Shown here: positions 1 through 9,342 of the stretch, one piece after another
How positions within the stretch are numbered: position 1 is the stretch's first letter
Layout of the letters: each line of letters opens with the position of its first letter
Origin: Burkholderiales bacterium
Lineage (GTDB): Bacteria > Pseudomonadota > Gammaproteobacteria > Burkholderiales > SG8-41
Reading direction: 5' to 3'
Length of the DNA: 64,000 bases
Assembly: GCA_022841375.1 (NCBI GenBank)
Contig: JALHRQ010000001.1
Span: 362,892 to 426,891 of the forward strand
Notes under the pieces: generated by a model
What the model was told of the DNA's origin: nothing
What the model saw: only the letters and a program-made list of their open reading frames with translations
Databases searched by the model: none
Translations under genes and position numbers: made by a program

Positions 1-71
1 CGGAATCCAGGATTTTAAAAAGCATCGGCCGACGGGCCGATTCTGGATTCCGGCTTTCGCCGGAATGACGG
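1..71. repeat. Dispersed palindromic repeat (GGAATGACGG family), partial copy
   Basis: The segment contains CGGAATCCAG near the left edge and ATTCCGGCTTTCGCCGGAATGACGG at its right end. Inside it, CCGGCTTTCGCCGG can form a short hairpin. It belongs to a family seen at least six more times in this window, always between genes. The left part is cut by the window edge. Confidence 0.75.
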
Positions 72-133
72 CATTTTGCCGATGACAGCCTTAAGGTAGT
101 GCCATAGCGGTCTGCCCCCAGGTTCCCTGCCCG

Positions 134-1306
134 TCAGAGATTGTCCGCCAGCCAGTCGGCGACATAGCTCGCGCCGAGCACGCGGTTGTCGCCCTGGCAA
201 TGCTCCGACCCGCCTTCGTCCGCTGTAAACACCCTGATCGACTTGTTCTTGCTGCCGACCGCGGCGTAAAGGCGCCGCGCGTATTCGACCGGAACGATCG
301 TATCGTTCTCGCCGTGCACCACCAAAAACGGGCAGGTGACCTTCTCCGCAACACCCGCCAGCGTGTAGCGCTTGAGTTTCTCCATGGCGGCATCCATGTC
401 CGGCACGCCGAGGACCCACAGCAGATGGAAATGGGGTGCCGAAACCTTGGTGCCTCCGGATTCGATTTCACGACGGCGGCGGATCCAGGACTCGTGGTAG
501 TCGAAATGCCCGCCCCACGCCACGCACGCTGCAAAGCGCGGCTCCATCGCCGCCGCGCGCGGCGCAAAGTAGCCACCCATGCTGATGCCCATGACGGCAA
601 CGCGCGCCGGATCAACGTCGGCACGGCCGGCCACGTACTCGTACGCAGCCCGCGCCGGAACCTCCCAGTCGTAGCGGCTGGCAATGTTCTGAAGACGCAG
701 CGCCTCGCCCTGCCCCGGTCCATCAATCGCCAAGGTGTTGATGCCGCGTTCCGCGAGCGCGAGCCCGCCGTACAGAATGCCCACCTCCTTGGTGCCATCA
801 AGACCATTGAAGAACACCACTGTCGGGTTCTTTGCAGCGTTCGGCCCCTTGCCGCGCATGAACCACGCGGGGAGCGTGGTGCCCTCGTAAGGGACCTCGA
901 CGCGCTCGGCATTCGGGTGACGCCTCGACATCCCTTCGGCAAAACAACGCAGATGCTCGCGATAGACCGAAAGCTTGCGCTCGCCCAGGTGCAGGTAACG
1001 TTCACCATAGCCGTAGTAGGTTGCGGCATGCAGATAATACGTGCCCGCCGTCAGCACATGCTTGGCGGCGACGGCCTCTTCGGCCCGGCGCTCCATCTTC
1101 TCGGCCATGCGCGACCATTCGTCGCACCACGCCTCGTTGTCGCCTTCGCGCCCGAGCAGCCGCTGCCCGACCTGGTCGATCTCGCCCATCGCCGCGGCAC
1201 CCCAGGGGATCATTTCGATCGCCATGCCCATGCCCTGCGACCACATATAGTGGTTCGGGAAGTACTGGAACCAGTGCCGAATCTTCTTTTCGCCGGGTGT
1301 GTTCAT
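134..1306 (-). CDS. Alpha/beta hydrolase, 2,6-dihydroxypseudooxynicotine hydrolase-like
   Basis: The 390-residue protein has an N-terminal helical region (about 1-120) followed by an alpha/beta-hydrolase fold. The nucleophile elbow is GISMGG, and the segment FLVVHGENDTIVP carries the expected acid residue, with a late His in the C-terminal part (SEHCQGDN). The all-helical cap in front of the hydrolase core is typical of the DHPON-hydrolase/FrsA-like group, which cleaves C-C or ester bonds in aromatic or keto substrates. No signal peptide is visible, so it should act in the cytoplasm. It lies 63 bp downstream of a Bug receptor gene and is probably co-transcribed with it, suggesting that it acts on a compound related to the receptor ligand. 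The substrate cannot be read from the sequence. Confidence 0.85.
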   Translation of the reverse strand: MNTPGEKKIRHWFQYFPNHYMWSQGMGMAIEMIPWGAAAMGEIDQVGQRLLGREGDNEAWCDEWSRMAEKMERRAEEAVAAKHVLTAGTYYLHAATYYGYGERYLHLGERKLSVYREHLRCFAEGMSRRHPNAERVEVPYEGTTLPAWFMRGKGPNAAKNPTVVFFNGLDGTKEVGILYGGLALAERGINTLAIDGPGQGEALRLQNIASRYDWEVPARAAYEYVAGRADVDPARVAVMGISMGGYFAPRAAAMEPRFAACVAWGGHFDYHESWIRRRREIESGGTKVSAPHFHLLWVLGVPDMDAAMEKLKRYTLAGVAEKVTCPFLVVHGENDTIVPVEYARRLYAAVGSKNKSIRVFTADEGGSEHCQGDNRVLGASYVADWLADNL

Positions 1307-1369
1307 GTGTGCCCTGTTTCTCTTCCTATTTCTTTCCCTGTTTTTCTTCCTGTTTCTGCCTGTGGCCGG

Positions 1370-2335
1370 TCAGCGCAGCTCAATACCTGCGGACTTGATG
1401 AGTTTTGCATACTTATCGTAATCGCTCTTGATCACCCCGCCGAACTGGGCCGGGGTCGTCGAAGGCGTGGCCATGCCGTAGTTCAACCACAGCTTCTTGA
1501 TCTCCGGGGTCTGCAGGATGCGCCGGATCTCGGCATTGAGCTTTTCGACCACTGCAACGGGCGTGCCGGCCGGTGCGAGGAGCCCATGCCAGCCCGACAT
1601 TTCATACCCCTTCAATCCCGCCTCATCCATCGTCGGCAGGTCCGGCAGCAGCGTATCGCGAGTCATGCCGGTGACGGCCAGTGGCCGCAGCTTGCCGGCG
1701 CGGATTTGAGGCAGTGCAACCGCCAGGCTGTAGAACATCACATCAATGCGGCCCGCGATCATGTCATTCAGTGCTTCGGCACCCCCCTTGTACGGCACAT
1801 GCAGCATCTTCACACCCGCCATCGTGGTGAAGAGTTCACCTGCAAGATGAAAGCCGCTGCCGACCCCCGAGGAGCCGTAGGTGAGAAACCCGGGCTTCGC
1901 ACGCGCGATCGCAATCAGTTCCTTCACGTTTTTGGCGGGCACTCCGGGATGAACCATGAATATGTAACCAAACGCGCCGAGTTGCGTGATCGGCGTGTAA
2001 TCGCGCAGCACGTTGACTGTCGGCTTTTCAAAAAGCTGGAGGCTTGAGGTCAATGAAGAGCCGGGCGCACCGAGCAGCGTGTAGCCGTCCGGCGCAGCAC
2101 GCGCGACCGCCTCGTTCGCGATGAGACCGGTCGCACCCGAGCGATTCTCGACAATGAACTGCTGCCCCATCGACTCGCTGAGCTTCTGGGCAACCGGGCG
2201 AACGAGGAGATCGACTGTCGTTCCAGCCGGAAACCCGAGGATGATCCGGACGACTTTGGACGGATACGTCTGTGCCTGCACCGCACCCGCGACCAACAGC
2301 GTCGCGGCAAACGATATCGCGCATAACTTTTTCAT
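1370..2335 (-). CDS. Bug-family (TctC-like) periplasmic solute receptor
   Basis: The 321-residue protein starts with a Sec signal peptide (MKKLCAISFAATLLVAGAVQAQ) and then shows the Bug-family core: YPSKVVRIILGFPAG near the mature N-terminus, FIVENRSGATG, the PDGYTLLG turn, and HVPYKGGAEALNDMIAG. I moved the start 11 codons downstream of the ORF-track start, because ATG at 2335 begins the signal peptide and has AAAGG upstream. Bug proteins bind small carboxylates or amides in the periplasm. They may feed a TctAB-type transporter or serve only as sensors; no TctA or TctB gene is in the window. The adjacent downstream hydrolase suggests a shared substrate. Confidence 0.93.
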   Translation of the reverse strand: MKKLCAISFAATLLVAGAVQAQTYPSKVVRIILGFPAGTTVDLLVRPVAQKLSESMGQQFIVENRSGATGLIANEAVARAAPDGYTLLGAPGSSLTSSLQLFEKPTVNVLRDYTPITQLGAFGYIFMVHPGVPAKNVKELIAIARAKPGFLTYGSSGVGSGFHLAGELFTTMAGVKMLHVPYKGGAEALNDMIAGRIDVMFYSLAVALPQIRAGKLRPLAVTGMTRDTLLPDLPTMDEAGLKGYEMSGWHGLLAPAGTPVAVVEKLNAEIRRILQTPEIKKLWLNYGMATPSTTPAQFGGVIKSDYDKYAKLIKSAGIELR

Positions 2336-2472
2336 CTGTTCGCCTTTATGAAACTGCGGAACGTCCAAGAAAAAATGAGTTTCGGGGAGTATGTGTGACG
2401 CCTGCTGTAGCCGTCAATCGCCGCTATCGCCGGAGCGACTCGACAGACTGATCGTGGATCGAATCAGCGTTT

Positions 2473-2622
2473 TTACAAAGCTCGCTCGCGCGGCTGCAAA
2501 TGGCGGCCCATCGCGCTTCCGACATTGCCCGAACCGATGATGCCGATCTTGAGCTTGGTGCCGGCGGTGACGGATTTGACGAAGATATGGAGGCTGGCGA
2601 GGGTCAGCGTGGCGGCGGTGAG
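2473..2622 (-). pseudogene. Remnant carrying a Rossmann NAD(P)-binding motif
   Basis: On the minus strand a 49-codon stretch with no start codon reads TKLKIGIIGSGNVGSAMG and then ends RERAL-stop. GxGxxG after a short beta strand is the start of a Rossmann domain, as in F420/NADP reductase-like or prephenate-dehydrogenase-like proteins. The frame is closed by TAA upstream and by TAA only about 25 codons after the motif, so no complete domain can be made. I read it as debris at the border of the defence island. Apart from this fragment the gap of about 360 bp between the Bug gene and the helicase holds nothing I recognise. Confidence 0.5.
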
Positions 2623-2698
2623 TTACAGAAACGTATGACGACCCGCTTTACGAAAGTTGATGATTAAATGTTCTCCGTTCTAGCAAATAGGAATTAAG

Positions 2699-4408
2699 TT
2701 AATTACTAATTGCAGATAAGGCGCGTCGAGAGCCGACTACCGAAAGAAGCGATTTAGCTCGAGTGCTCCCCACATAAAGCAGCTCCCACAACTTTTCATC
2801 GATAACCTCATCACCAATCCACAAAACAACCGCCTGCGCCTCCAAGCCCTTGAATCTTGGCACAGTGTCGAAAAGGATACTTCGTGACTTACCACGCTGC
2901 TCTTCCCCCCACGACAAACCGCCCGTGAGCGAATGGCCACGGATAAGCTCGTAGGCATAACCTTTGGGTCGCTTCGCCACCAGAACCACAATATCTTTCG
3001 GATCCAGTGCGTCTTCAAGTACCCAACGCTCGACACGTTTCCCGATAGCTTCAACTTGTGCATCAACAGAATCACGAGCCAATCGCTCTACATTCGGCCC
3101 GAGGAGCGCAGGTTCATCAATCGGGTCTCCCGAATAGAACTGATAGCCTAATTGATGAATCGGGACCGTATTCCGACAATTTTCAGTCAAGTAATATGGA
3201 TCATCAGCTACCGGCAAATTCCCGTGCCTCGCGTACAGCGATTGGTTTTGGTCAATGAAAATATATAAATGTCCGCTTACCTGATCACTCAATAATTCAT
3301 CAATCGAAAACCAGTATTCATCACTAAAATCTTGCGCCTCATCAATGACAATCGCGTCAAATTTCTCCGGGAGTAGTTCATTTGATAGCGCAAGAGCGTA
3401 GGGCATTTGCACGTTGAAACGATGTTCGTCCCCGCCAGGATAAGCAACTGAAGCTTCCGCCATTAAATTGCGCCCAGTTAAGGCCGCTACAGCCCTGACT
3501 CGTCTATCGCATAGCTGATGAAAACTGCAAACCGTCACTTTAGGTGCATCAGATAGGCTAATCGCAAGAATCTCGGCAAGCGGACGGTTATAACAAAGAA
3601 AGAGAACGGAAAAGCCCTGCTGGGCCAGTTGTCTCGCCTTGTCCACTGCAATTAGTGTCTTACCGGTTCCAGCACCCCCAGCTATAACCGCTCGACGGCG
3701 CCCCCCTATAGTGCGCAAGACCTTGGCCTGCCTATTCGTTAAACGAATTCGTTGTCGCTCCGTATCATCAATTGACGACCGAAGAACGGGACGAACCTCA
3801 ATCGATTTACAAAGAATATCCTCAGCGAGTTTGGCTCCACGCACACCTAACGAGTCGTCTCCGGCCTGCCGCCAAAAGCGGACAACCCTATCAAACCACA
3901 AACCCAATTCGTCGATATCCTTTCTGGCGCCAATAATCGCGCGCGGACGATCACCTGACTCGAGTTCCAGTACACCATTCAAATCCGGAAAAGCAACGGC
4001 ATGACCAATAATTAGTCGCTTCCCCGGCCATCTTGCCCAGTCCGGATGCCCCTTCAACTGATCAAGTAATGCATGGCGTTCGTTGGACGCCTGACGAAAT
4101 GGATCTTTAATTTGGTGTTTATTTCCGGACCTATCAACCGAAAACCACTTCCCGAAGGTCGGGTCGAAGGCAACGCCGCCGCCCTTTACCTCAACAGCGA
4201 ATACTCCAGAGTCCGGGGACAGAATCGTGAAATCCACCTCTCCCTCTCTTACCTTTCCACCCTTGTCGCGATAAATCCAGCCAGAGCTATAAATAACGAC
4301 AACATCATCTGGCAACTGATCTCGACAGGCCTCATAAAATCTTGCCTCAGCTCTTGATCGGAATTGCCCGAGTTGTTCAGCGTCTAAAACAGGGATCATT
4401 CGCGCCAT
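2699..4408 (-). CDS. NERD nuclease-domain / UvrD-like superfamily I helicase
   Basis: The 569-residue protein has two parts. Residues about 15-130 form a NERD (nuclease-related) domain with a PD-(D/E)xK-type signature (D59, then E73-V-K75). Residues about 220-560 form a superfamily I helicase: Walker A AGGAGTGKT (243-251), Walker B VIDEAQD (354-360) and a UvrD_C-like end with LLYVGSTRAK. It starts 2 bp after the stop of the sacsin-NOV ATPase gene, with TAG and ATG nearly abutting, so the two are almost certainly co-expressed and probably translationally coupled. NERD-helicase proteins recur in phage-defence loci as DNA-processing effectors; that this pair is a defence system is my inference. 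Base composition is more A+T-rich than in the surrounding metabolic genes, which fits horizontal transfer. Confidence 0.88.
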   Translation of the reverse strand: MARMIPVLDAEQLGQFRSRAEARFYEACRDQLPDDVVVIYSSGWIYRDKGGKVREGEVDFTILSPDSGVFAVEVKGGGVAFDPTFGKWFSVDRSGNKHQIKDPFRQASNERHALLDQLKGHPDWARWPGKRLIIGHAVAFPDLNGVLELESGDRPRAIIGARKDIDELGLWFDRVVRFWRQAGDDSLGVRGAKLAEDILCKSIEVRPVLRSSIDDTERQRIRLTNRQAKVLRTIGGRRRAVIAGGAGTGKTLIAVDKARQLAQQGFSVLFLCYNRPLAEILAISLSDAPKVTVCSFHQLCDRRVRAVAALTGRNLMAEASVAYPGGDEHRFNVQMPYALALSNELLPEKFDAIVIDEAQDFSDEYWFSIDELLSDQVSGHLYIFIDQNQSLYARHGNLPVADDPYYLTENCRNTVPIHQLGYQFYSGDPIDEPALLGPNVERLARDSVDAQVEAIGKRVERWVLEDALDPKDIVVLVAKRPKGYAYELIRGHSLTGGLSWGEEQRGKSRSILFDTVPRFKGLEAQAVVLWIGDEVIDEKLWELLYVGSTRAKSLLSVVGSRRALSAISN

Positions 4409-4410
4409 CG

Positions 4411-7400
4411 CTATTGATCCGATATCTTCATTGTCGCCGGATTAAAACTTAAAAAGCGAGGCTGTTCGCCAGCGAATTGGACATGCAATTTGAAGAAAGC
4501 ACCTTTTCGCTTAGCACTAATGATCTTACCTTTCCCCATATCCGGAACTTCAATCCAAAGTCCAGCCTCGGGTACTTGGGGTAGTTTCGACGCATTAATA
4601 GCAGCAGATTTCCAACCAGAGTCGAATCTGAACTGCTGAGTGAGTTTGTATGGATTCTGCACCAGGTAAACAGCACGCCGCTTCTCATCCTTGACGTACT
4701 CAACAATGCAAAGCCAATAGCGATCCCCTTGCCGTCTTGCTTCATCAAGCTCTGTAGGCGTAAGCGCTACCCCCTCTGCAGTCCATGCGGCGCTTTGGCC
4801 TTTTATTTCAATATATTCGTCCAAACCATCATGTGAAATTGCCTTGATATCAAACCCGGGATTGTTATGCGGCATTTCCTTTAGTGATTTCCATCTTGTC
4901 GACTGAGTATCGATAAAATAATCCACGGCTAGCTTTCCTACCTCAATACGCGCCTTTGCTGCAGCCGAATCCACATCCGCACTGTCATTACGGGAGTCAC
5001 CGGGTGAATCCGCATAACTCAACAATCTGCCACTTCTACTTGGCCTCTGCCTCCCTTTTCCCGGCTTTGACGGGCTTGCACGCTCGCCCTCGATGTTTTG
5101 CTTAGCAAAGTGCCCTGGCGAAAATGGATCATCAGCAGCGTTAAGCAAATTTTCCTGACCAATAACTGACGGTTTGCTGGGCTCTGACTGCGACGCAATT
5201 GACTTAGTCTCTAATTGCTTAGGAGTTCCAAGATTAGCAACTACCTTTTCACTCGATTGCGCCTCCCCACCGGGTATATCAACTACTTCCGGAATGTAGA
5301 CTTGCTCCGTGGACTCCGCGGCCAGGGTCACCCCATCAAAATCCACTATATTTCGAAGTTCGCTCTCACCAGACGGCGAGATGTCGCTCTCGCCCATTAG
5401 GTCAACGTCCGATTCGCCCACAGACACTTTAGTTTCATTTGATCGAGACAACGCCACCTCCATATCCGGAGGCAAGCTGCTGATTTGCTTCAGCTCAAAT
5501 AAATCGCGAATCAAACGTTCGTCCCCCAACGTTATGATTCTGCAAATTAAATCGGACAAGTCTTCCGGGGCATTCAATATATTGCAGATCTCAATGGCAA
5601 TTTGATCATTCGGGGATCGGGCGCCAGCACGCAAAAATATTTGATTCCCCGAAGACGCAATCTCGCGGCTCATAAACCTCGAGACATTCAAAAGCCTGAC
5701 TTCAAGTTTTAATTCCGGAACCTCGAGGATTTCTATTCGCCTTAGGCCTTCAAAAAGCCCCTCCTCAGCGGATCGCTCGAATCTTGAGTGATGTCTCGAA
5801 TAAAATGCGCGGCCAATAAGCGGTACAAGCATACGAATCCGCTCAGTTAGCTCTTTACATAATCTGCCACCATCACAATCAATGACCTTGACGTCAACAG
5901 ATTCGCTCAGAAACTGAATCTCTACGGCCTCCAACAATGGTCTAACTCGCGGAAACTCATCAAAGGGCACCGAAAATATCGATATTTCGGGAACGTCATA
6001 AAAAAGAGCGGTGAACTCAGGCGAGTCATTTGCGAATAGATGAGGGTCTTTAGCAACAAGCTCGTCGTGCTGCGTCAAATAGACAGATTCATTCAAAAAG
6101 GTCTGTATCCAGTCTGGCTTATCCGCAGGTTCACTCCCACCCTTTCCAGACAGATCACGACTTGTTCTCTTGTAAATCGCCAACGCCTCACGCGCACGCT
6201 CCTCTGGCGACTCGATATCTGTTAACCGTTCAATCGCCGAAACAAATCGCTCAGTGGGCAAATCCTTTGGAATACCCAACTTATTTAGAAAAAAGGCCGA
6301 AAAATCGCGATACTGGCCTTGCAGCGGAGGATAAAGTGAATCAAGAAATGGACTGTTCGATCTCCAAGAAACCTCCCCTGGTAATGACCATATCGACTCT
6401 CCACGTTTAACTCGAATCAACTCCTCCTTATAGAAGGCCTCCTCTATTGTGGCCCCCTCATCACCCCAAAGACGTTCAAGATGTCTGTAAATTAAATGTA
6501 GTTGCGTAGTTGTATCGCCACCGACATCTTTCAACTGTCTCAAGCGCTTAATGCACGCAGAGGCGTCCACGCGATGAGTAATCGAACAAAAATCCAACAG
6601 CTCTTCACGAAAAATCTTGGCGTCTAGGTAAATTGGCGAATCGCCGAAAAGCGCTTTTATATCCGCGGACGGATAATAGGTCGCCGAGAGCAGTACTTTC
6701 GCGCGACCTCGCACAGGCGCGTGCATAGATTTGAGTGAAAACGCAAAAGACGTTTCCCGAACAACAAAGCCTCGACCACTTTTAGCGAAGAAAGTCAGGC
6801 TACGCGAATAGCGATCCCAATTACGGTCAATGCACTCTAACGTAGCCTTCCGTACCGTGTTGCGCTCAGAACCCAACAATGCACCAAGTTCGTCCGAACA
6901 CAAATAATTACCCTCAAGTGGCCCAATTAACTTGGGCGCATCTGCCAATCCAAGTTTTTTAAAAAATATCAGCCATGATTGCCTTTCAGCATCCATGTCC
7001 TTAGATTTATCTGACAGATAGTTTGCAGAAACAAGCTTCGATTGCTGAACCGCTTTACCCAACAGACTCTCAATACAAAATTCCGGCCCATACTCTTTGC
7101 TGATATATAAATCTGAAGGACTATCAAATAGCCATGCACCATCAACAGTATCTTTCGTCCCAATCATAATGACGTCGCGAATCACCTGCAGCGCCTTATC
7201 TTCCGATTCACCTTTTGCAGTTGCCAAGGACACATATAGATCGAGCCTAGCCTTGATATAGCGTAGGTGCCCCACAAGAGCCTTATGTTCCGAATGCTTC
7301 CATGCGTCTCCGGCGTGCCGAGGCAGAATATGCGATTTAATTAGATCGTAAGGAACATCCCGCTTCACATTCAGAAAATCAAAGAACTCGCGTGATTTAC

Positions 7401-9039
7401 CCGAAATCTTGAGAACCTGATCCAACAAATCAACATCAATAACAACCAGTTCATGCTCAAATCCAAATCGACGACTGCGACTCAGCGGATAAAAAACTTG
7501 CGTTTTTTCAGGAGAAACCAACTCCCCGCCAGTGGTTGGGATACACGCAACCGCATGAATTCCAGCCTTACGAAGTTCAACCTGATCCAGGTTCGAGAGG
7601 TAGACGTATAACTTGGCCTTCCACTCGATAGCTTGTGCTTTTATCCATTCACCGTGGTTCTTAAAAATATTGACGACATCTTTATAAGTTACCGGGAGCG
7701 CACCAATTCGGCGTAGCAGCTCCTCACTTGCCTTTACTCGTTCATTAACATAATCAAATCCGAATAATTCAAGCGATATAGCAGGTGGAAATAATTCCCT
7801 GAATGGCGGACTACCAAAGCGCAGTTGTTTCGGCAGCAGCCATTGCCCTCCAGCCGATGGCAAACATGCCGACTCCGACAGCAGCTTTACCAGTTGCACA
7901 ACAACCGGTTTAAAGAAGGGATCAACAATATCTGAAGCAGTAGGTAAATATTGCAGATAACTGTATGCCAACTCCTCCCTGCCACGAATCTTTTCAAGCG
8001 CCGAAACAAACGCCGCAGGAATTTGGTCTCGCAGGCGCTTATTCCAGGGACGATCCGAGTGAATATCCTCCCGATTTGAACTTAGAACAAAATCGGCATT
8101 TATAAAAAACTTGAATCCAGCCGGACGCATGGGCAAGAAAGCGAACACCTGCGCATCTTTCTCGGGCTGCGCTGCGCCGGTATCCGACAATGGCAAAGCA
8201 ATGAGAATATCCGTAGTTTTTATATCCGTCCTTTTGTCATCATCCAAACCTGACATATCAACCGAATACGAAACCCTAAAAAAACTGGATAGCGCCACTT
8301 CCTCCTTACCTTCTGGATCGACAGCTGAGGATTCAAGGAATGACAACCCATCTCGGTCCATCCGCGAAAAAAAAACTTTCCGATTCTCAATTTCAAGCTC
8401 AATTTTCCTCAACTTCGTCAAGAAAAGGAGAATATGAGCGTCTATGTCTGCGAAAGTCTGTTCGCCGAAAGTACAACCAGCTTTTGCCGGCAGCAAAATT
8501 GCTGTTTTGCTTTCTGGAACCCCCGGAATCGGTGAACACCAATCCGGGACGACATACCCCAATAGGTTGTCTCCACCGGCGATATTGAATTTGAAGTGAT
8601 AACCGTTCGAGTGTATTTCCGGCGCATCGGATACGGTAAATACTGATTTAAATCCGATCCCTTTCTCGCCAATATATCCTTGCTTTTTGGCCTTAGAACT
8701 CTTACCCACATCACACAAAGCGGTGACATTCTTCGCTTTAAATCCCAGCTCATTATTGACCAGCAATAACTCAGTAGGAGAAACCTTCAACAATAAGGAC
8801 GGCACAACGCCTTTCGCATAATCATTGTCTTCAGCGTTTTGCACGAGCTCCAGAACAAAATGAGTCTGCTTGGAATAAATGTCTTCGGAAAGAATTTTTA
8901 GGGTTGTATTCAGCTTGCGCCGCAAACTATCCACCCTACGACGTTCCTGAGCGGAGGCTCCAGAATCGACACCATATTCTTCGCGTCGGATGAACTCGAT
9001 ATGTTCTCGAGGTGATTTTTCTGGATCGGAGTCGCTCAT
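4411..9039 (-). CDS. Sacsin/HSP90-like ATPase with C-terminal NOV (DUF3883) domain
   Basis: The 1542-residue protein begins with a GHKL/HSP90-type ATPase of the sacsin group. The N-box ELVQNAEDN (64-72) holds the catalytic Glu and the Mg-binding Asn, followed by NNELGF (95-100) and the glycine-rich lid GEKGIGFKSVF (124-134). The long middle (about 300-1200) has no motif I recognise. A low-complexity acidic and polar linker lies at about 1210-1360. The C-terminus (about 1370-1450) fits the NOV/DUF3883 fold and contains GFDIKA...YIEIKG, a PD-(D/E)xK-like pattern that may be a degenerate or active nuclease site. The gene is downstream of a type I R-M and GmrSD cluster and directly upstream of a NERD-helicase. 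The start ATG overlaps the stop of a degenerate ORF (TAATG). A defence role is inferred from domain content and position. Confidence 0.85.
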   Translation of the reverse strand: MSDSDPEKSPREHIEFIRREEYGVDSGASAQERRRVDSLRRKLNTTLKILSEDIYSKQTHFVLELVQNAEDNDYAKGVVPSLLLKVSPTELLLVNNELGFKAKNVTALCDVGKSSKAKKQGYIGEKGIGFKSVFTVSDAPEIHSNGYHFKFNIAGGDNLLGYVVPDWCSPIPGVPESKTAILLPAKAGCTFGEQTFADIDAHILLFLTKLRKIELEIENRKVFFSRMDRDGLSFLESSAVDPEGKEEVALSSFFRVSYSVDMSGLDDDKRTDIKTTDILIALPLSDTGAAQPEKDAQVFAFLPMRPAGFKFFINADFVLSSNREDIHSDRPWNKRLRDQIPAAFVSALEKIRGREELAYSYLQYLPTASDIVDPFFKPVVVQLVKLLSESACLPSAGGQWLLPKQLRFGSPPFRELFPPAISLELFGFDYVNERVKASEELLRRIGALPVTYKDVVNIFKNHGEWIKAQAIEWKAKLYVYLSNLDQVELRKAGIHAVACIPTTGGELVSPEKTQVFYPLSRSRRFGFEHELVVIDVDLLDQVLKISGKSREFFDFLNVKRDVPYDLIKSHILPRHAGDAWKHSEHKALVGHLRYIKARLDLYVSLATAKGESEDKALQVIRDVIMIGTKDTVDGAWLFDSPSDLYISKEYGPEFCIESLLGKAVQQSKLVSANYLSDKSKDMDAERQSWLIFFKKLGLADAPKLIGPLEGNYLCSDELGALLGSERNTVRKATLECIDRNWDRYSRSLTFFAKSGRGFVVRETSFAFSLKSMHAPVRGRAKVLLSATYYPSADIKALFGDSPIYLDAKIFREELLDFCSITHRVDASACIKRLRQLKDVGGDTTTQLHLIYRHLERLWGDEGATIEEAFYKEELIRVKRGESIWSLPGEVSWRSNSPFLDSLYPPLQGQYRDFSAFFLNKLGIPKDLPTERFVSAIERLTDIESPEERAREALAIYKRTSRDLSGKGGSEPADKPDWIQTFLNESVYLTQHDELVAKDPHLFANDSPEFTALFYDVPEISIFSVPFDEFPRVRPLLEAVEIQFLSESVDVKVIDCDGGRLCKELTERIRMLVPLIGRAFYSRHHSRFERSAEEGLFEGLRRIEILEVPELKLEVRLLNVSRFMSREIASSGNQIFLRAGARSPNDQIAIEICNILNAPEDLSDLICRIITLGDERLIRDLFELKQISSLPPDMEVALSRSNETKVSVGESDVDLMGESDISPSGESELRNIVDFDGVTLAAESTEQVYIPEVVDIPGGEAQSSEKVVANLGTPKQLETKSIASQSEPSKPSVIGQENLLNAADDPFSPGHFAKQNIEGERASPSKPGKGRQRPSRSGRLLSYADSPGDSRNDSADVDSAAAKARIEVGKLAVDYFIDTQSTRWKSLKEMPHNNPGFDIKAISHDGLDEYIEIKGQSAAWTAEGVALTPTELDEARRQGDRYWLCIVEYVKDEKRRAVYLVQNPYKLTQQFRFDSGWKSAAINASKLPQVPEAGLWIEVPDMGKGKIISAKRKGAFFKLHVQFAGEQPRFLSFNPATMKISDQ

Positions 9040-9248
9040 TACTTCCCCTGCAGCGCGTTGACGACCGCACGCGCGTATTAGCGCGCCTGCTCAAAAGAAT
9101 TGGCTACTTCTCTAAGATCAAATTCGGCACGGACCGTGGCCCGCGCTTTGACGGCGCACTCAATAGCCTCGGGCTTCTAGTCCTTGACCTCCAGGATCAG
9201 CACCACGCGACACGCGCTTAACAACACAAAATCGCGATGCCCCACCAT
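9039..9248 (-). pseudogene. Degenerate 70-codon ORF, stop overlapping the sacsin-NOV start
   Basis: From ATG at 9248 a single minus-strand frame runs 70 codons to TAA at 9039-9041, broken by TAG at codon 24 and TAA at codon 57. The reading is MVGHRDFVLL...LILEVKD, stop, KPEAIECAVKARATVRAEFD..FEQAR, stop, YARAVVNALQGK, stop. The final stop shares a base with the start of the next gene (TAATG), the geometry of a translationally coupled gene pair. EVKD next to hydrophobic beta-strand residues resembles the E-x-K strand of PD-(D/E)xK folds, but the family is not identified. The frame is maintained across 210 bp, so this is probably a recently inactivated gene or the tail of one. The rest of the 9040-9342 gap shows nothing else. 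Confidence 0.5.
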
Positions 9249-9342
9249 GATTCCAATGCCATAAAACCTGAGAAATTAAATCGACTACGCGACTGCACTA
9301 TTCAGATCCGGGCGCATCATATTAAATGACCACCTAAAATGA

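Noticed and set aside
200-2047. 615-aa plus-strand ORF
   Set aside because: It is antisense to the alpha/beta hydrolase and Bug genes, has histidine- and arginine-rich low-quality sequence and no domain; it is a product of high GC3 on the other strand.
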